From: Anaerocolumna sp. AGMB13020
GTDB lineage: Bacteria > Bacillota > Clostridia > Lachnospirales > Lachnospiraceae
DNA: 64,000 nt
Assembly: GCF_033100115.1 (NCBI RefSeq)
Contig: NZ_CP136910.1
Span: 2,418,001 to 2,482,000 of the forward strand
Reading direction: 5' to 3'
A program made the translations under genes and the position numbers. Under the pieces are notes generated by a model. The model saw only the letters and a program-made list of their open reading frames with translations, was not told the DNA's origin and ran no database searches. Position 1 is the stretch's first letter, and every line of letters starts with the position of its first letter. This document shows, piece by piece, positions 53,135 to 63,263 of this stretch.

Positions 53135-54643
53135 TCAATCCTTCTTGGCAGCCTCATCGGTAACAGCCACAAAGTCATCCAACGCTCTTAAGATCTCATC
53201 CTCTTCTTCAAAGATATCCCTTGCCTGTAATGGTTCCATTCTCATAGAGGTTGCTGCAGTTTCTCTTACAGCTCTATTATCTTCTGCTTTCTTCTGATTA
53301 TTGTTTCTTGCTGTATTTGCTCTATCTTTTTTACCAGATGTACTTTTTTTATTATTTCTTGCGGCTGAATTCTGTTTCTGGGTACTTTCCTGCTTCTGGA
53401 TATCTGTTTGATTCTGGATATCTGCTTGTTTCTGATTACTTTTCTCTGACTTTATACTATCCTCTGACTTGAGATTTTTATTCTCTATGTTCTTGTTATC
53501 TCTATTCTGATTATTGTTGCTTTTGATATTGCTTCCCATCTTCTGGACAGATTTAGCCTGAGCTGACTTGGAATTATTTTGTGTGTTCTTAGAAGTGTTT
53601 TTATTACCGCTGGAGTTTTTCGTCCGGTTGTTTGATTTTTCTTTTGCTTCATGAACAGCTGACTGTTTTTCGTTTCCTGCCGTCTTGCCTTCCTCTGTTG
53701 GAATCTCAGCGGTTTCACTGTCCTCCACTCCTAAAAAGTCTTTCCAGTTAAATACCGCTTCTACCGATTTAATTGCTACTTCTATCATATCATTATCAGG
53801 TTCTCTGGTGGTAAGCCCTTGAAGCCACATACCTGGTTTGCTTAACACTCTGACTGCAATAGAATCGTTTCTACCGGCAAAACGGATAAACTCATAGGAT
53901 ATACCGGCAATTACCGGAATCAGTACAATTCTGCTTGCATAACGAAGCCAGGTAATATCTGTACGAATAAACATAAAGAAGATCACACTCACAAACATAA
54001 CGATAAATAAAAAGCTGGTTCCACATCTTTTATGCTGTCTGGACTGCCATTTAACATTTTCAACAGTAAGTTCAAAGCCATTTTCAATACAATTAATGGT
54101 CTTGTGCTCTGCACCATGGTACATAAATACCCGCTTAATATCCTTAAGCTGTGAGATTGCAACTACATACAATACAAAAATGACAATTCTTATAATGCCC
54201 TCTACCAGGGCAACCAGGCTGTCCGATTTGATAACCTTACCTAACTGAGTAGCAGCAAATGCAGGCAGAACAATAAAGATTCCCACTGCAAGTACAACGG
54301 CAATGATCATAGTAACAGCTGCCAGTATCGCTTCTCCTTTATCTTTAAATACCTTTGATAAAGCCTTGTCCACTTTTGATTCTTTGGCTGTTTCCTCTTC
54401 TTCGTAAAAGCTTGCGGAGAAATTAAGCGTCTTGATACCAATTGACATAGATTCCGCAAAAGCCAGTATGCCTCTTAGAATTGGCAGCTTCCACACTTTA
54501 TATTTATCTGCAATACTGTTAAAAGAGTCTTCTTTTACTATAATTTCGTTGTCCGGCTTTCTTACGGCAATGGCATAACGTTCTTTGTTCTTCATCATTA
54601 CGCCTTCAATAACTGCCTGTCCTCCGATTCCTGATGGTTTCAT
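53135..54643 (-). CDS. DUF1385 membrane protein with long low-complexity tail
   Basis: A 502-residue protein. Residues 1-310 are the conserved DUF1385 part: G-I-G-G-Q-A-V-I-E-G-V-M-M near the start, four to five membrane segments (about 95-260), and M-Y-H-G-A-E-H-K-T-I near 180. Residues ~320-480 are an unusual Asn/Lys/Gln/Ser-rich stretch of short repeats (S-x-x-K-N, Q-K-Q, I-Q-N-Q-T-D-I-Q-K-Q), absent from typical ~300-residue members; the last 30 residues are acidic. The function of the family is unknown; it always sits near prmC/prfA in Firmicutes. ATG 54643 has AAGGA 7 nt upstream. Confidence 0.92.
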   Translation of the reverse strand: MKPSGIGGQAVIEGVMMKNKERYAIAVRKPDNEIIVKEDSFNSIADKYKVWKLPILRGILAFAESMSIGIKTLNFSASFYEEEETAKESKVDKALSKVFKDKGEAILAAVTMIIAVVLAVGIFIVLPAFAATQLGKVIKSDSLVALVEGIIRIVIFVLYVVAISQLKDIKRVFMYHGAEHKTINCIENGFELTVENVKWQSRQHKRCGTSFLFIVMFVSVIFFMFIRTDITWLRYASRIVLIPVIAGISYEFIRFAGRNDSIAVRVLSKPGMWLQGLTTREPDNDMIEVAIKSVEAVFNWKDFLGVEDSETAEIPTEEGKTAGNEKQSAVHEAKEKSNNRTKNSSGNKNTSKNTQNNSKSAQAKSVQKMGSNIKSNNNQNRDNKNIENKNLKSEDSIKSEKSNQKQADIQNQTDIQKQESTQKQNSAARNNKKSTSGKKDRANTARNNNQKKAEDNRAVRETAATSMRMEPLQARDIFEEEDEILRALDDFVAVTDEAAKKD

Positions 54644-54706
54644 ATGCTTATCCTTTCTTTGATAAAACATGCCAAAATACTAAAATTTAAATACGAATTT
54701 AAAAAT

Positions 54707-54732
54707 AGGCTGAGATAATTATACCTCAACCT
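54707..54732 (-). terminator. Terminator-like hairpin after rpmE
   Basis: AGGCTGAG (54707-54714) pairs with CTCAACCT (54725-54732), with G-U pairs, loop 10 nt; T-rich sequence follows on the minus strand (54702-54706). It may end or attenuate transcription between rpmE and the DUF1385 gene. Confidence 0.6.
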
Positions 54733-54760
54733 GTTTTTAACACATAGTCATTATTGTCAT

Positions 54761-54970
54761 TTATTGTTCCTGATTAAGACCATATCTGCGGTTGAACTTA
54801 TCAATTGCACCGCGAGCCGCTGCAGCTTTCTGCTGTCCGGTATAGAAAGAATGGCACTTAGAACAGATTTCTACGTGGATATCGCTCTTTGTTGAGCCTG
54901 TTACAAATTCATTACCACAGTTACAAACTACCTTTGCCTGATGATAATTAGGATGGATTCCCTCTTTCAT
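54761..54970 (-). CDS. rpmE: 50S ribosomal protein L31
   Basis: A 69-residue L31 of the zinc-binding type: C-N-C-G near residues 16-19 and C-S-K-C near 35-38 are the metal ligands, and H-P-N-Y near the start and F-N-R-R-Y are family motifs. ATG 54970 is chosen because AGAGGTG lies 6 nt upstream; the GTG that extends the frame to 54979 is inside that ribosome site. It sits between rho and the DUF1385 gene. Confidence 0.97.
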   Translation of the reverse strand: MKEGIHPNYHQAKVVCNCGNEFVTGSTKSDIHVEICSKCHSFYTGQQKAAAARGAIDKFNRRYGLNQEQ

Positions 54971-55085
54971 GCTTTTCACCTCTTTACAACAAACATAATT
55001 TTTTTAAAGTTGACTAATTGTCAAACTAATTTGTTATTTAAAACAGCTTTCTAATTATAACATAGGATTATTTGGTTTGCAAGTC

Positions 55086-56918
55086 CTAATTAATCAATTT
55101 CGTTTTTTTCACAATCTCGATAAATTCTGCATTTGTCTTCGTTTTCAGGAACATATCTATAATCCGTTCAACAGCATCATCAGACTTCAGGCTATTGAAA
55201 GCTTTTCTCATTAAATAAGTAGCTTCCAGCTCTGACTGGCTTAATAAGAGGTCGTCTCTTCTGGTGCTGGATCGGGGCAGATCAATGGCAGGGAAGATTC
55301 TCTTCTCTGAAAGATTACGGTCCAGGACAAGCTCCATGTTACCGGTTCCCTTAAATTCTTCAAATACTACATCATCCATACGGCTTCCCGTATCTACAAG
55401 GGCTGTGGCAAGAATAGTAAGACTGCCGCCTTCTCTCATATTTCTAGCTGCTCCAAAGAAACGCTTTGGCATATGGAGTGCCGCAGGGTCAAGACCACCG
55501 GATAACGTCCTTCCGCTTGCCTGAACTGTAAGGTTATATGCCCTTGCAAGTCTTGTTATACTGTCTAAGAGAATTACTACTTCCTGTTTATGCTCAACAA
55601 GACGTTTCGCACGTTCAATTACCATTTCAGATACTCTTTTATGATTTTCCGGCAATTCATCAAAAGTAGAGTAGATAACTTCTACATTCTTACCTTCAAT
55701 GGATTCCTTAATATCCGTTACTTCTTCCGGACGCTCATCAATCAGAAGAATGATTAGCTTGACGCCGGGATGATTTATGGTTATTGCTTTGGCAATCTGC
55801 TTTAAAAGCGTAGTCTTACCGGTCTTAGGCTGAGAAACAATCATACCTCTTTGTCCTTTGCCAATAGGAGATACCAGGTCCACCATACGCATGGATACAT
55901 TTGCTCCAGGTGTTTCAAGGTGGATTCTCTCATTGGGGAATATGGGGGTCAGATCCTCGAACTTCTTTCGTTTCTGTGCTTCCGCAGGATGAAAACCATT
56001 GACACCCTTAACAAATAAAAGAGCACTGAATTTCTCTCCCTGACTCTTAATTCTGGTATTACCAGCAACAATATCCCCGGTCTTTAAGCAAAAACGTCTG
56101 ATCTGAGCAGGTGATACATATACATCATTCTCACCGGGCAGATAATTATCACAGCGGATAAAACCATAACCATCAGGCATAACTTCCAGGATGCCCTCTT
56201 TGGTCTCACCACTATCTAAAGCCTCTGTATCTTGGGACAGACTGCTTCTTCTGACTTCATTTTCCGGATTGCCATTCTGCCAATAAGAATTCTTTCTGCC
56301 ATCTTCCTGTACATTCTGGTTATACGGCGGATTCTGGGGATTTCTGCGGGCATAGGACTCCTGATTTCCATTAGTATTTCTAGTATCGGCAGTATTTCTT
56401 ATGTCGGAAGTGTTTCTTGTATCGGAAGTGTTTCTTGTGTCCGTATTATTATCGTTTCTGTAGTTTCTTCTTATCTGAGTTGAAGCGGCCTTTTCTTCTT
56501 CTTTGTTATCGGTTTCTTTATTGTCCGCTTCTCTATTTGCTTGTTCTTTGCTTATTGTTTCTTTATTCAAGAGTTCTTTACTACTCACTTCTTTACTAAC
56601 TGCTTCCTTACTATTCACTTCTTTAATAAGTGCTTCTTTATTATTTGCTTCTCTGCTCGTCTCTTCTTTACCAGCCTCTTCTTTTGTTTCACGCTCTAGT
56701 TTTGTTATTGTTTCCTTCTCTGCCGGTTTCGTCAGCTCAACTTCTTTTTTCGCCTCCCCTTTCCCAGCAATATTCTTCTTTTCTTCCACTGCCTCTGTAC
56801 CCGCTCCTAATATATCAATAAGCTCCTGCTTTCGCAGGGTGGATACACTTTTAATGCCTCTGCTCTTTGCTAATGTTCTAAGCTCTGCTAAGGACATTTC
56901 ACTAATTTGTACTTCCAT
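55086..56918 (-). CDS. rho: Transcription termination factor Rho with long Asn/Glu-rich insertion
   Basis: A 610-residue protein, against ~420 in Escherichia coli. Residues 1-40 are the N-terminal helical domain ([13 protein letters not shown]). About 45-235 are low complexity: first Lys/Glu-rich with repeated N/S-K-E units, then Asn/Arg/Thr/Asp-rich with a repeated T-R-N-T-S-D/A-D unit. The RNA-binding cold-shock-like domain follows (about 240-300, G-Y-G-F-I-R), then the helicase/ATPase core with Walker A P-K-T-G-K-T-T near 365 and a Q-loop/R-loop region to 605. AAAGGAG precedes ATG by 9 nt. Confidence 0.97.
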   Translation of the reverse strand: MEVQISEMSLAELRTLAKSRGIKSVSTLRKQELIDILGAGTEAVEEKKNIAGKGEAKKEVELTKPAEKETITKLERETKEEAGKEETSREANNKEALIKEVNSKEAVSKEVSSKELLNKETISKEQANREADNKETDNKEEEKAASTQIRRNYRNDNNTDTRNTSDTRNTSDIRNTADTRNTNGNQESYARRNPQNPPYNQNVQEDGRKNSYWQNGNPENEVRRSSLSQDTEALDSGETKEGILEVMPDGYGFIRCDNYLPGENDVYVSPAQIRRFCLKTGDIVAGNTRIKSQGEKFSALLFVKGVNGFHPAEAQKRKKFEDLTPIFPNERIHLETPGANVSMRMVDLVSPIGKGQRGMIVSQPKTGKTTLLKQIAKAITINHPGVKLIILLIDERPEEVTDIKESIEGKNVEVIYSTFDELPENHKRVSEMVIERAKRLVEHKQEVVILLDSITRLARAYNLTVQASGRTLSGGLDPAALHMPKRFFGAARNMREGGSLTILATALVDTGSRMDDVVFEEFKGTGNMELVLDRNLSEKRIFPAIDLPRSSTRRDDLLLSQSELEATYLMRKAFNSLKSDDAVERIIDMFLKTKTNAEFIEIVKKTKLIN

Positions 56919-57089
56919 GAATTCTTGCTCCTTTACAAGTATAAAATTGTTTAAAGTATTTGGGAATGGTTTCGATTTGATCTAGAAGTTCTCATGAATT
57001 AAACCAAAAATTACTACTGAGGTATATTATAACCTATTATATACAAAAAATAAAGTGTCTTTTACACAGCTTTATATATTTTTCTTATC

Positions 57090-57118
57090 TTGCTTTCCCT
57101 ACTTTTCAGTGATATGAT
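57090..57118 (+). promoter_or_regulatory. Promoter of the malic enzyme gene
   Basis: TTGCTT (57090-57095), 17-bp spacer, TATGAT (57113-57118), 41 nt before the ATG. The divergent rho promoter shares the gap 56919-57159, where a TATAAT near 57028 on the minus strand is the best candidate. Confidence 0.55.
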
Positions 57119-57159
57119 GTCTTTAGCCAAGCGGCATTCATAAGGAAGGCGGTTAATTT

Positions 57160-58314
57160 ATGACAAACAGTGATAAAGCTCTGTTATTGCACGAACAATG
57201 GCAGGGAAAGATTTCAACAGAGGCAAAATGCTCCGTTAAAACCAGAGAGGACCTGGCACTTGCCTATACGCCGGGTGTTGCAGAACCCTGTAAGGTGATA
57301 GCAGAAGATAAAGATGCAGCCTATAAATATACCTTAAAATCCAATACCGTAGCAGTTGTTTCAGACGGCAGTGCCGTACTGGGTCTGGGTAACATCGGTC
57401 CCTATGCTGCCATGCCGGTTATGGAGGGTAAAGCCGTATTATTTAAGGAATTTGGAGATGTTAATGCTTTTCCCATCTGCCTGGACACTCAGGATACAGA
57501 AGAGATTATTGAGACCGTAGTCCGAATCGCACCTGCATTTGGTGGTATTAACCTGGAGGATATTTCTGCCCCTCGTTGCTTCGAAATCGAAGAACGACTG
57601 AAAGAACTTCTTACTATACCCGTATTTCATGATGATCAGCACGGTACAGCTATAGTTGTACTGGCAGGAGTAATCAATGCTCTCTTAGTAACCGGAAGGA
57701 AAAAGGAAACTTCCAAAGTGGTTATCAACGGCGCCGGTTCCGCTGGTATTGCCATTGCCAAACTGCTCTTAAACTACGGTTTTAAGAACCTGACCCTTTG
57801 TGACAGAGTTGGTATCCTCTCAGAGAATACACCGGATCTGAACTGGATGCAGAAGCAGCTCACCGCTGTAACCAACCTGGATAAGAAAGAAGGCTCATTA
57901 AGCGATGCCTTAAAAGGTGCCGATATCTTTATCGGAGTATCCGCTCCCGGTATTGTATCAAAGGAAATGGTCGCATCTATGAACAAAGATGCCATTTTAT
58001 TTGCCATGGCCAATCCTGTGCCTGAGATCATGCCGGACCTTGCAAAAGAAGCCGGCGCAAAGGTAATTGGAACCGGAAGATCAGATTTTCCCAATCAGGT
58101 TAACAATGTTATTGCTTTTCCCGGTATCTTTAAAGGTGCCCTTGAAAGCAGAGCAAGCCAGATTACGGAAGAGATGAAATTGGCAGCTGCAATTGCAATT
58201 GCAGGACTGGTAGCTGAGAATGAGCTGAATGAAGATAATATACTGCCTCAACCATTTGACCCCAGAGTCTGTGAGGCAGTCAGCAATGCCGTGAAATCCC
58301 ACGTGAAGAAATAA
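57160..58314 (+). CDS. Malic enzyme, short bacterial form (oxaloacetate-decarboxylating)
   Basis: A 384-residue enzyme converting malate to pyruvate and CO2. Seen: Y-T-P-G-V-A near residues 39-44 (catalytic Tyr), G-L-G-N-I-G near 75-80, M-E-G-K-A-V-L-F-K near 88-96 (catalytic Lys), N-L-E-D-I near 132-136 and F-H-D-D-Q-H-G-T near 155-162 (metal site), and G-A-G-S-A-G-I near 190 (nucleotide fold). The C-terminal phosphotransacetylase-like domain of MaeB is absent. NAD or NADP preference cannot be decided with confidence. The ribosome site is AAGGAAGG. It begins a plus-strand unit of three genes. Confidence 0.94.
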   Translation: MTNSDKALLLHEQWQGKISTEAKCSVKTREDLALAYTPGVAEPCKVIAEDKDAAYKYTLKSNTVAVVSDGSAVLGLGNIGPYAAMPVMEGKAVLFKEFGDVNAFPICLDTQDTEEIIETVVRIAPAFGGINLEDISAPRCFEIEERLKELLTIPVFHDDQHGTAIVVLAGVINALLVTGRKKETSKVVINGAGSAGIAIAKLLLNYGFKNLTLCDRVGILSENTPDLNWMQKQLTAVTNLDKKEGSLSDALKGADIFIGVSAPGIVSKEMVASMNKDAILFAMANPVPEIMPDLAKEAGAKVIGTGRSDFPNQVNNVIAFPGIFKGALESRASQITEEMKLAAAIAIAGLVAENELNEDNILPQPFDPRVCEAVSNAVKSHVKK

Positions 58315-58355
58315 ATTTACAGACTTTAAACAGAAGCTTAGGAAGGAGCGGCCTG

Positions 58356-59312
58356 TTGTCAGAGAAAAGAATAAGGGGTGACAAGCCCTATTACTCCCTG
58401 GATTATTACCTGAAAGAAACCTTTGGCAGGAAAATATATAAGCTCTCTTTAAATGCAGGTCTTACCTGCCCTAACAGGGACGGAACCCTTGGCCTTGGCG
58501 GCTGTATCTTTTGCAGCAGCGGAGGCAGTGGTGATTTTGGCGCTTCTCCTTTATTATCTGTTACAGAACAGATTGAAGCAGGAAAAGCACTTATATATAA
58601 GAAGCTCCCGGCAGCTGTAAAAACTGCTCCGGTCAATTCCGAAGAAAAAGAGGCTTCCTTTATCGCCTATTTTCAGGCTTATACAAATACTTATGGTGAA
58701 ATAACCTATCTGCGAAAGACCTTTATGGAGGCACTGAATCATAAAGACATTGCTCTTTTATCCATCGCTACCAGACCTGATTGTCTGGGAGAGGATGTAC
58801 TGGAACTTCTGGCGGAATGTGCCGCTAAAAAGCCCTTATGGGTAGAATTGGGACTTCAGACCATCCACGAGGATACTGCTGAATTTATCCGAAGAGGATA
58901 TCCTCTTCCCGTCTTTGAGAAAGCTGTTAAGGATCTGAAGGCCATCGGTGCAGAGATTATTACCCACATGATACTGGGACTTCCCGGCGAAGACAGCTCA
59001 AAAGTTATGGCCTCCATGAACTATCTTGCTAAACTGCCCATTCAGGGTGTTAAACTGCAGCTCCTCCATGTACTGAAAGATACCGAGCTTGCCCACATAC
59101 CATATAAAGCCATGGAGCTGGAAGAATATACGGACCTTTTAATAGCCTGTATTGAAAATCTGCCGGATTCCATGGTAGTACACCGGCTTACCGGTGACGG
59201 GCCCAAGAAACTGTTACTCTCCCCCTTATGGAGTGGTAATAAGAAACTTGTGTTAAATTACATTCATAAAGAGATGAAGGCCAGGGATTCCTGGCAGGGA
59301 AAATCGTTATAA
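58356..59312 (+). CDS. Radical SAM protein, YhcC/TIGR01212 family
   Basis: A 318-residue iron-sulfur protein. The cluster motif has the family form C-P-N-R-D-G-T (near residue 36) followed by G-G-C-I-F-C-S (near 48-54), so the cysteine spacing is longer than in standard C-x3-C-x2-C proteins. Y-F-Q-A-Y-T-N-T-Y near 105, S-I-A-T-R-P-D near 132, and W-V-E-L-G-L-Q-T near 162 follow. Function is unknown; relation to Elp3-type proteins is family knowledge. The start is TTG 58356 with GGAAGGAG 7 nt upstream; no ATG fits. 41 nt separate it from the malic enzyme gene. Confidence 0.92.
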   Translation: MSEKRIRGDKPYYSLDYYLKETFGRKIYKLSLNAGLTCPNRDGTLGLGGCIFCSSGGSGDFGASPLLSVTEQIEAGKALIYKKLPAAVKTAPVNSEEKEASFIAYFQAYTNTYGEITYLRKTFMEALNHKDIALLSIATRPDCLGEDVLELLAECAAKKPLWVELGLQTIHEDTAEFIRRGYPLPVFEKAVKDLKAIGAEIITHMILGLPGEDSSKVMASMNYLAKLPIQGVKLQLLHVLKDTELAHIPYKAMELEEYTDLLIACIENLPDSMVVHRLTGDGPKKLLLSPLWSGNKKLVLNYIHKEMKARDSWQGKSL

Positions 59313-59338
59313 GTTCTTTTTGCGAAAGGAGGCTTTTT

Positions 59339-59860
59339 ATGCAGACAGATGCCTTAACTCTATACAAACTGATTATACTTTTTCTTCTGGATAAAGTAGA
59401 TTTCCCTTTGACCAATGCTCAAATCTCCAACTTTATCCTGGACAAGGAATATACCAATTATTTCAGCCTGCAACAGTGCATATCCGAATTAACAGAAGAA
59501 GAATTCATGACGGTGCAAACCGTCGGCCACAGCTCCCTGTACCAGATAACCCCTTCTGGTGAAGAAACCCTCTCCTTTTTTCAGAATATGATATCCTCCG
59601 CAATTCAAGAGGAGATTGTAAGCTATCTAAAGGAAAATAAGTATTCCTTACGAGATGAATCTTCCATTCTTTCTGAATACCATAAAACCGGCAAGGATGA
59701 ATATACTGTTTCCCTGCGTGTTATGGAAAAAAAGAATCCGATCATAGACATTAATCTAGCCGTACCAACCGAGGAGGATGCCTCCAAAATCTGCAGAAAC
59801 TGGCGTGGCCAAAGTCAGGAAATATATTCTTATGTCTTAAGCAGTCTTTTGAAGGAATAA
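59339..59860 (+). CDS. DUF4364 winged-helix protein
   Basis: A 173-residue cytoplasmic protein. Residues 1-80 read as a winged helix-turn-helix (L-T-N-A-Q-I-S-N-F-I-L, L-T-E-E-E-F-M near 52, then a wing ending I-T-P-S-G-E-E); the remainder is a mixed alpha/beta domain containing V-S-L-R-V-M-E-K. Probably a transcription regulator, target unknown. AGGAGG lies 6 nt before the ATG. It follows the radical SAM gene by 26 nt in one unit, a frequent neighbour pair in Lachnospiraceae as I recall. Confidence 0.85.
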   Translation: MQTDALTLYKLIILFLLDKVDFPLTNAQISNFILDKEYTNYFSLQQCISELTEEEFMTVQTVGHSSLYQITPSGEETLSFFQNMISSAIQEEIVSYLKENKYSLRDESSILSEYHKTGKDEYTVSLRVMEKKNPIIDINLAVPTEEDASKICRNWRGQSQEIYSYVLSSLLKE

Positions 59861-59879
59861 AAAATACCTGAAAACTAAT

Positions 59880-59938
59880 AATACCGGCCTTGCTGCAGTG
59901 CTTGAATATCCTTCCGCCGCTGCAATAAGACCGGTATT
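59880..59938. terminator. Bidirectional terminator between convergent genes
   Basis: AATACCGG (59880-59887) pairs with CCGGTATT (59931-59938), with an inner TGCAG/CTGCA stem. It ends the plus-strand DUF4364 unit and lies 5 nt from the stop codon of engB on the minus strand. Confidence 0.8.
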
Positions 59939-59942
59939 TTAA

Positions 59943-60545
59943 CTATTCCTCTGAACTGTCTGTATTAATATTTTCTTCTATTAGATCCCAGATTTCATCT
60001 CTGCCCTGTTTAGACAAAGCTGAAAAAGGAAGTATTCGGGTAGTGCTTTTAGCACCAAGTCCCTGTCTTATCAGCTTAATCTGCTTATCCTTCTGGCTTC
60101 GGTTAATCTTATCCAGTTTTGTAGCAATAATGACAGGCTCATAGCCCTGATGTACAATCCAATCGTACATCAGCCTGTCATTGGCTGATGGTTCATGCCT
60201 AATATCCAATAGTAAAAAGATTATCTTAAGCTGCTTGGAAGTCTTAAGATAGTTCTCAATCATTTTCCCCCATTTTGCTTTTAATGATTCTGATACTTTA
60301 GCATAACCATAGCCTGGTAAGTCTACAAAATACAATTCTTCATTTATATTGTAGAAGTTAATCGTCTGGGTTTTTCCGGGCTGACCGCTGGTCCTCGCAT
60401 AGGACTTTCGATTCATCAGTCCATTTATCAGTGAGGACTTTCCTACATTTGATTTTCCCGCAAAGGCGATTTCCGGTTTGTCATTTTCCGGTAATGTACT
60501 GGTAATACCGCAGACGGTTTCCAGGTTAACGTTCTTTACATGCAT
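59943..60545 (-). CDS. engB: Ribosome biogenesis GTPase EngB (YsxC/YihA)
   Basis: A 200-residue GTPase needed for 50S subunit assembly. G1 G-K-S-N-V-G-K-S-S near residues 30-38, G2 T near 56, G3 D-L-P-G-Y-G near 75, and G4 T-K-L-D near 142. Length is standard. GGAG lies 6 nt before the ATG. Downstream of lon in the common clpX-lon-engB order; 161 nt separate it from lon. Confidence 0.96.
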   Translation of the reverse strand: MHVKNVNLETVCGITSTLPENDKPEIAFAGKSNVGKSSLINGLMNRKSYARTSGQPGKTQTINFYNINEELYFVDLPGYGYAKVSESLKAKWGKMIENYLKTSKQLKIIFLLLDIRHEPSANDRLMYDWIVHQGYEPVIIATKLDKINRSQKDKQIKLIRQGLGAKSTTRILPFSALSKQGRDEIWDLIEENINTDSSEE

Positions 60546-60706
60546 ATGTTTCTCCTTTCCTGCCGTTTAAGATAACAGCATATAGTTCCTCCAGGTAGCT
60601 GATAGCTGCCCTGTGCCAGTCTTGTTGTTCCACACTGTGTAATTTCTGTACGGGGAACAGCAAGTTGTGAATTTGGGACACATGGTGTTACCGTCTGTTC
60701 GTTGTA

Positions 60707-63019
60707 TTATGCAAAGGCATATTTTATTACTTCCGCCATGTTATCTACAAATTTGAGATCAATACCTTCCAGTATTTCTGCTGATATTTCCTCAAGGTCT
60801 TTCTTATTCTGAAAGGGAACCAAAACCTGCTTCATATGAGCAGTTTTAGCTGCTAATATCTTTTCCTTCAGGCCTCCGATTGGCAGCACTCTGCCTCTAA
60901 GAGTAATCTCACCGGTCATTGCAGTATCAGCCTTTACCGGTTTGCCAGTTATAGCTGAGAGCATGGCAGTTGCCATTGTAATACCCGCTGATGGTCCATC
61001 CTTTGGTACTGCCCCTTCCGGAATGTGAATATGAATATCATGCTTATCAAAATAATCCACACTGATTTCATATTCATTGCTTACGGAACGAATATAGCTG
61101 ATGCCCGCTCTGGCAGATTCTTTCATGACATCACCAAGCTGACCAGTAAGTTCGAATTTACCTTTTCCAGGCATTACATTGACTTCTATCTGCAGGGTAT
61201 CTCCGCCTACGCTTGTCCAGGCAAGCCCTCTTACGATACCAATCTCATCCTTTTCATTAGCCTGTTGGAAGAAGTATCTTTGCTTACCCAGGAATTTCTC
61301 CAGGTTTTTATCATTAACACGTACTTTTTCCGTGTTATTGCTTACAATTTCCTTGGCCGCTTTCCGGCAGATTGCACCAAGTCTTCTCTCCAGATTTCGT
61401 ACACCAGCTTCTTTGGTATAGCCTGTGATGATTTTTGTAATTGCTTTGTCGGATACGGTTATCTGTTTGCCAGTCAGACCATTACGGGTAATCTGCTTTG
61501 ATAGCAGATGCTTCTTAACAATATGAAATTTCTCATTCTCCGTATAACTGCTGACTTCGATGACTTCCATTCTGTCCAGAAGGGGTTTGGCAATTCCCTG
61601 TAGGGAATTAGCGGTGGCAATAAAGAGTACTTCTGATAAATCTACCGGTAGCTCTACATAATGATCCACGAACTTTTTATTCTGCTCAGAATCAAGTACT
61701 TCCAATAGTGCAGCAGAAGTATCCCCTTTATAATCGCTGCTAACCTTATCTATTTCATCCAGAAGCATCAGCGGATTCTTAACCCCAGCATTTTTAAGAC
61801 CTGTAATGATTCTTCCAGGCATCGCTCCCACATAAGTTCTTCTGTGTCCTCTGATTTCGGCTTCATCTCTTACTCCGCCAAGACTGATACGTACATATTC
61901 TTTGTTCAGAGCTCTTGCTACAGAATTGGCAATGGAGGTCTTACCGGTTCCCGGAGGACCAACCAGACAGAGAATGGGACTCTCTCCTTTCCGGGTCAGT
62001 ACTCTGACAGCAAGGAACTCAAGAATCCTCTCTTTAACCTTTTCCAAACCGTAATGTTCACGGTTTAAGATAATTTCTGCATTTTTGATATCTTGTTTGT
62101 CCTCACTAACCTTATCCCAGGGAAGACTTAATAACGTCTCAATATAACCTCTTACGACGGCTCCCTCCGAGGAGCTTCCTGAAACATTTTTAAAGCGTTC
62201 GATTTCTTTGACTATCTTTTCTTTGACTTCCGGAGCTGCCTTTAATTTCTCTGCTGCTATCAGATAGTTATCTGCATCAGCAGCACTGTTGGACTCTCCA
62301 AGTTCCTCTCTTATAAGCTTGAGCTGTTCTCTTAGAATGTATTCCTTCTGGTTCTTATCGACTTTTTCCTTCACTTTTCCCTGAAGGTCTTTGCGGATAC
62401 GAATGATATCGATCTCTTCCGTCAGGATAACCATAATCTTCTCATAGCGCACAAAAACCTCTGCCGATTCCAGTAAGCTCTGTTTATCCTCCAGGGTTAA
62501 GGGCAGGTTAATGGCTATTTGGTCGATTAACTCGCCTACCTCCTCCAGCCTCATGATAGTCTTATAGATATCCTTTCCAATCTTAGGATTCTCATTAAAG
62601 TAAACCTCCAATATATCCTTAAGACCTCTAAGCATTGCCTTCTTCTCTGATTCACTGGCAGTATCCGTATCATCTTCCAGTATTTTCACTTCACCTACTA
62701 AAAAAGGAGTTTTCTCTACTATACAATCTAATTCTGCTCTATCTGTTCCGGTAACCAGTACACGAATAACACTTCCAGGCAGTTTAATTATCTGCTTAAC
62801 CAGTGCTATCGTGCCGACGGAGTATAAATCCTCCTGGTCCGGCACTTCCGTATCTGCATCTTTTTGAGTCAGCAAAAGTACCAATTGGTCATTTTCCATG
62901 GCATTTTCGATAGCCTCAATGGATATCTGGCGGTTTACGTCAAAATGGATTTGCATTCCTGGCAGCACAGCCATTCCCCGAAGTGCAACAATAGGCACTT
63001 TTCTGCTGTAATCACTCAT
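60707..63019 (-). CDS. lon: ATP-dependent protease Lon
   Basis: A 770-residue protease. N-terminal substrate domain (about 8-200, with [11 protein letters not shown] near 10), coiled helices, AAA+ module with Walker [10 protein letters not shown] near 350 and Walker B L-L-D-E-I-D-K near 412, and the C-terminal protease domain with the catalytic Ser in K-D-G-P-S-A-G near 672 and Lys in G-G-L-K-E-K near 715. The frame opens at ATG 63031, four codons earlier; neither ATG has a normally spaced ribosome site, as GAAAGG is 1 nt before the first and 13 nt before the second. It works beside ClpXP in protein quality control. Confidence 0.96.
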   Translation of the reverse strand: MSDYSRKVPIVALRGMAVLPGMQIHFDVNRQISIEAIENAMENDQLVLLLTQKDADTEVPDQEDLYSVGTIALVKQIIKLPGSVIRVLVTGTDRAELDCIVEKTPFLVGEVKILEDDTDTASESEKKAMLRGLKDILEVYFNENPKIGKDIYKTIMRLEEVGELIDQIAINLPLTLEDKQSLLESAEVFVRYEKIMVILTEEIDIIRIRKDLQGKVKEKVDKNQKEYILREQLKLIREELGESNSAADADNYLIAAEKLKAAPEVKEKIVKEIERFKNVSGSSSEGAVVRGYIETLLSLPWDKVSEDKQDIKNAEIILNREHYGLEKVKERILEFLAVRVLTRKGESPILCLVGPPGTGKTSIANSVARALNKEYVRISLGGVRDEAEIRGHRRTYVGAMPGRIITGLKNAGVKNPLMLLDEIDKVSSDYKGDTSAALLEVLDSEQNKKFVDHYVELPVDLSEVLFIATANSLQGIAKPLLDRMEVIEVSSYTENEKFHIVKKHLLSKQITRNGLTGKQITVSDKAITKIITGYTKEAGVRNLERRLGAICRKAAKEIVSNNTEKVRVNDKNLEKFLGKQRYFFQQANEKDEIGIVRGLAWTSVGGDTLQIEVNVMPGKGKFELTGQLGDVMKESARAGISYIRSVSNEYEISVDYFDKHDIHIHIPEGAVPKDGPSAGITMATAMLSAITGKPVKADTAMTGEITLRGRVLPIGGLKEKILAAKTAHMKQVLVPFQNKKDLEEISAEILEGIDLKFVDNMAEVIKYAFA

Positions 63020-63173
63020 ACTAATAACCATGCCTTTCTCTTAACCTGCATTCGCTGAGCCGCAGGCTTAAATTTACGTGTAAAATGTCCTTTATAGCAC
63101 ACGAACTCTCATCTATGTGCCTTATGCACACATAATCCTGATGAAATAACGTGGTTTTTGATTTCATTAAGAT

Positions 63174-63215
63174 AAAAACTGCCTTAAATCCTCTTATAAG
63201 GTATTTTAAGGCAGT
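63174..63215 (-). terminator. Terminator after clpX
   Basis: ACTGCCTTAAA (63178-63188) pairs with TTTAAGGCAGT (63205-63215), with an inner short stem; TTTT follows on the minus strand (63174-63177). It lies about 50 nt past the clpX stop codon and separates it from lon. Confidence 0.82.
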
Positions 63216-63263
63216 CCCTATAACAATCGAATCTACTCAATGAATTACAATAGCTTATTCTGC

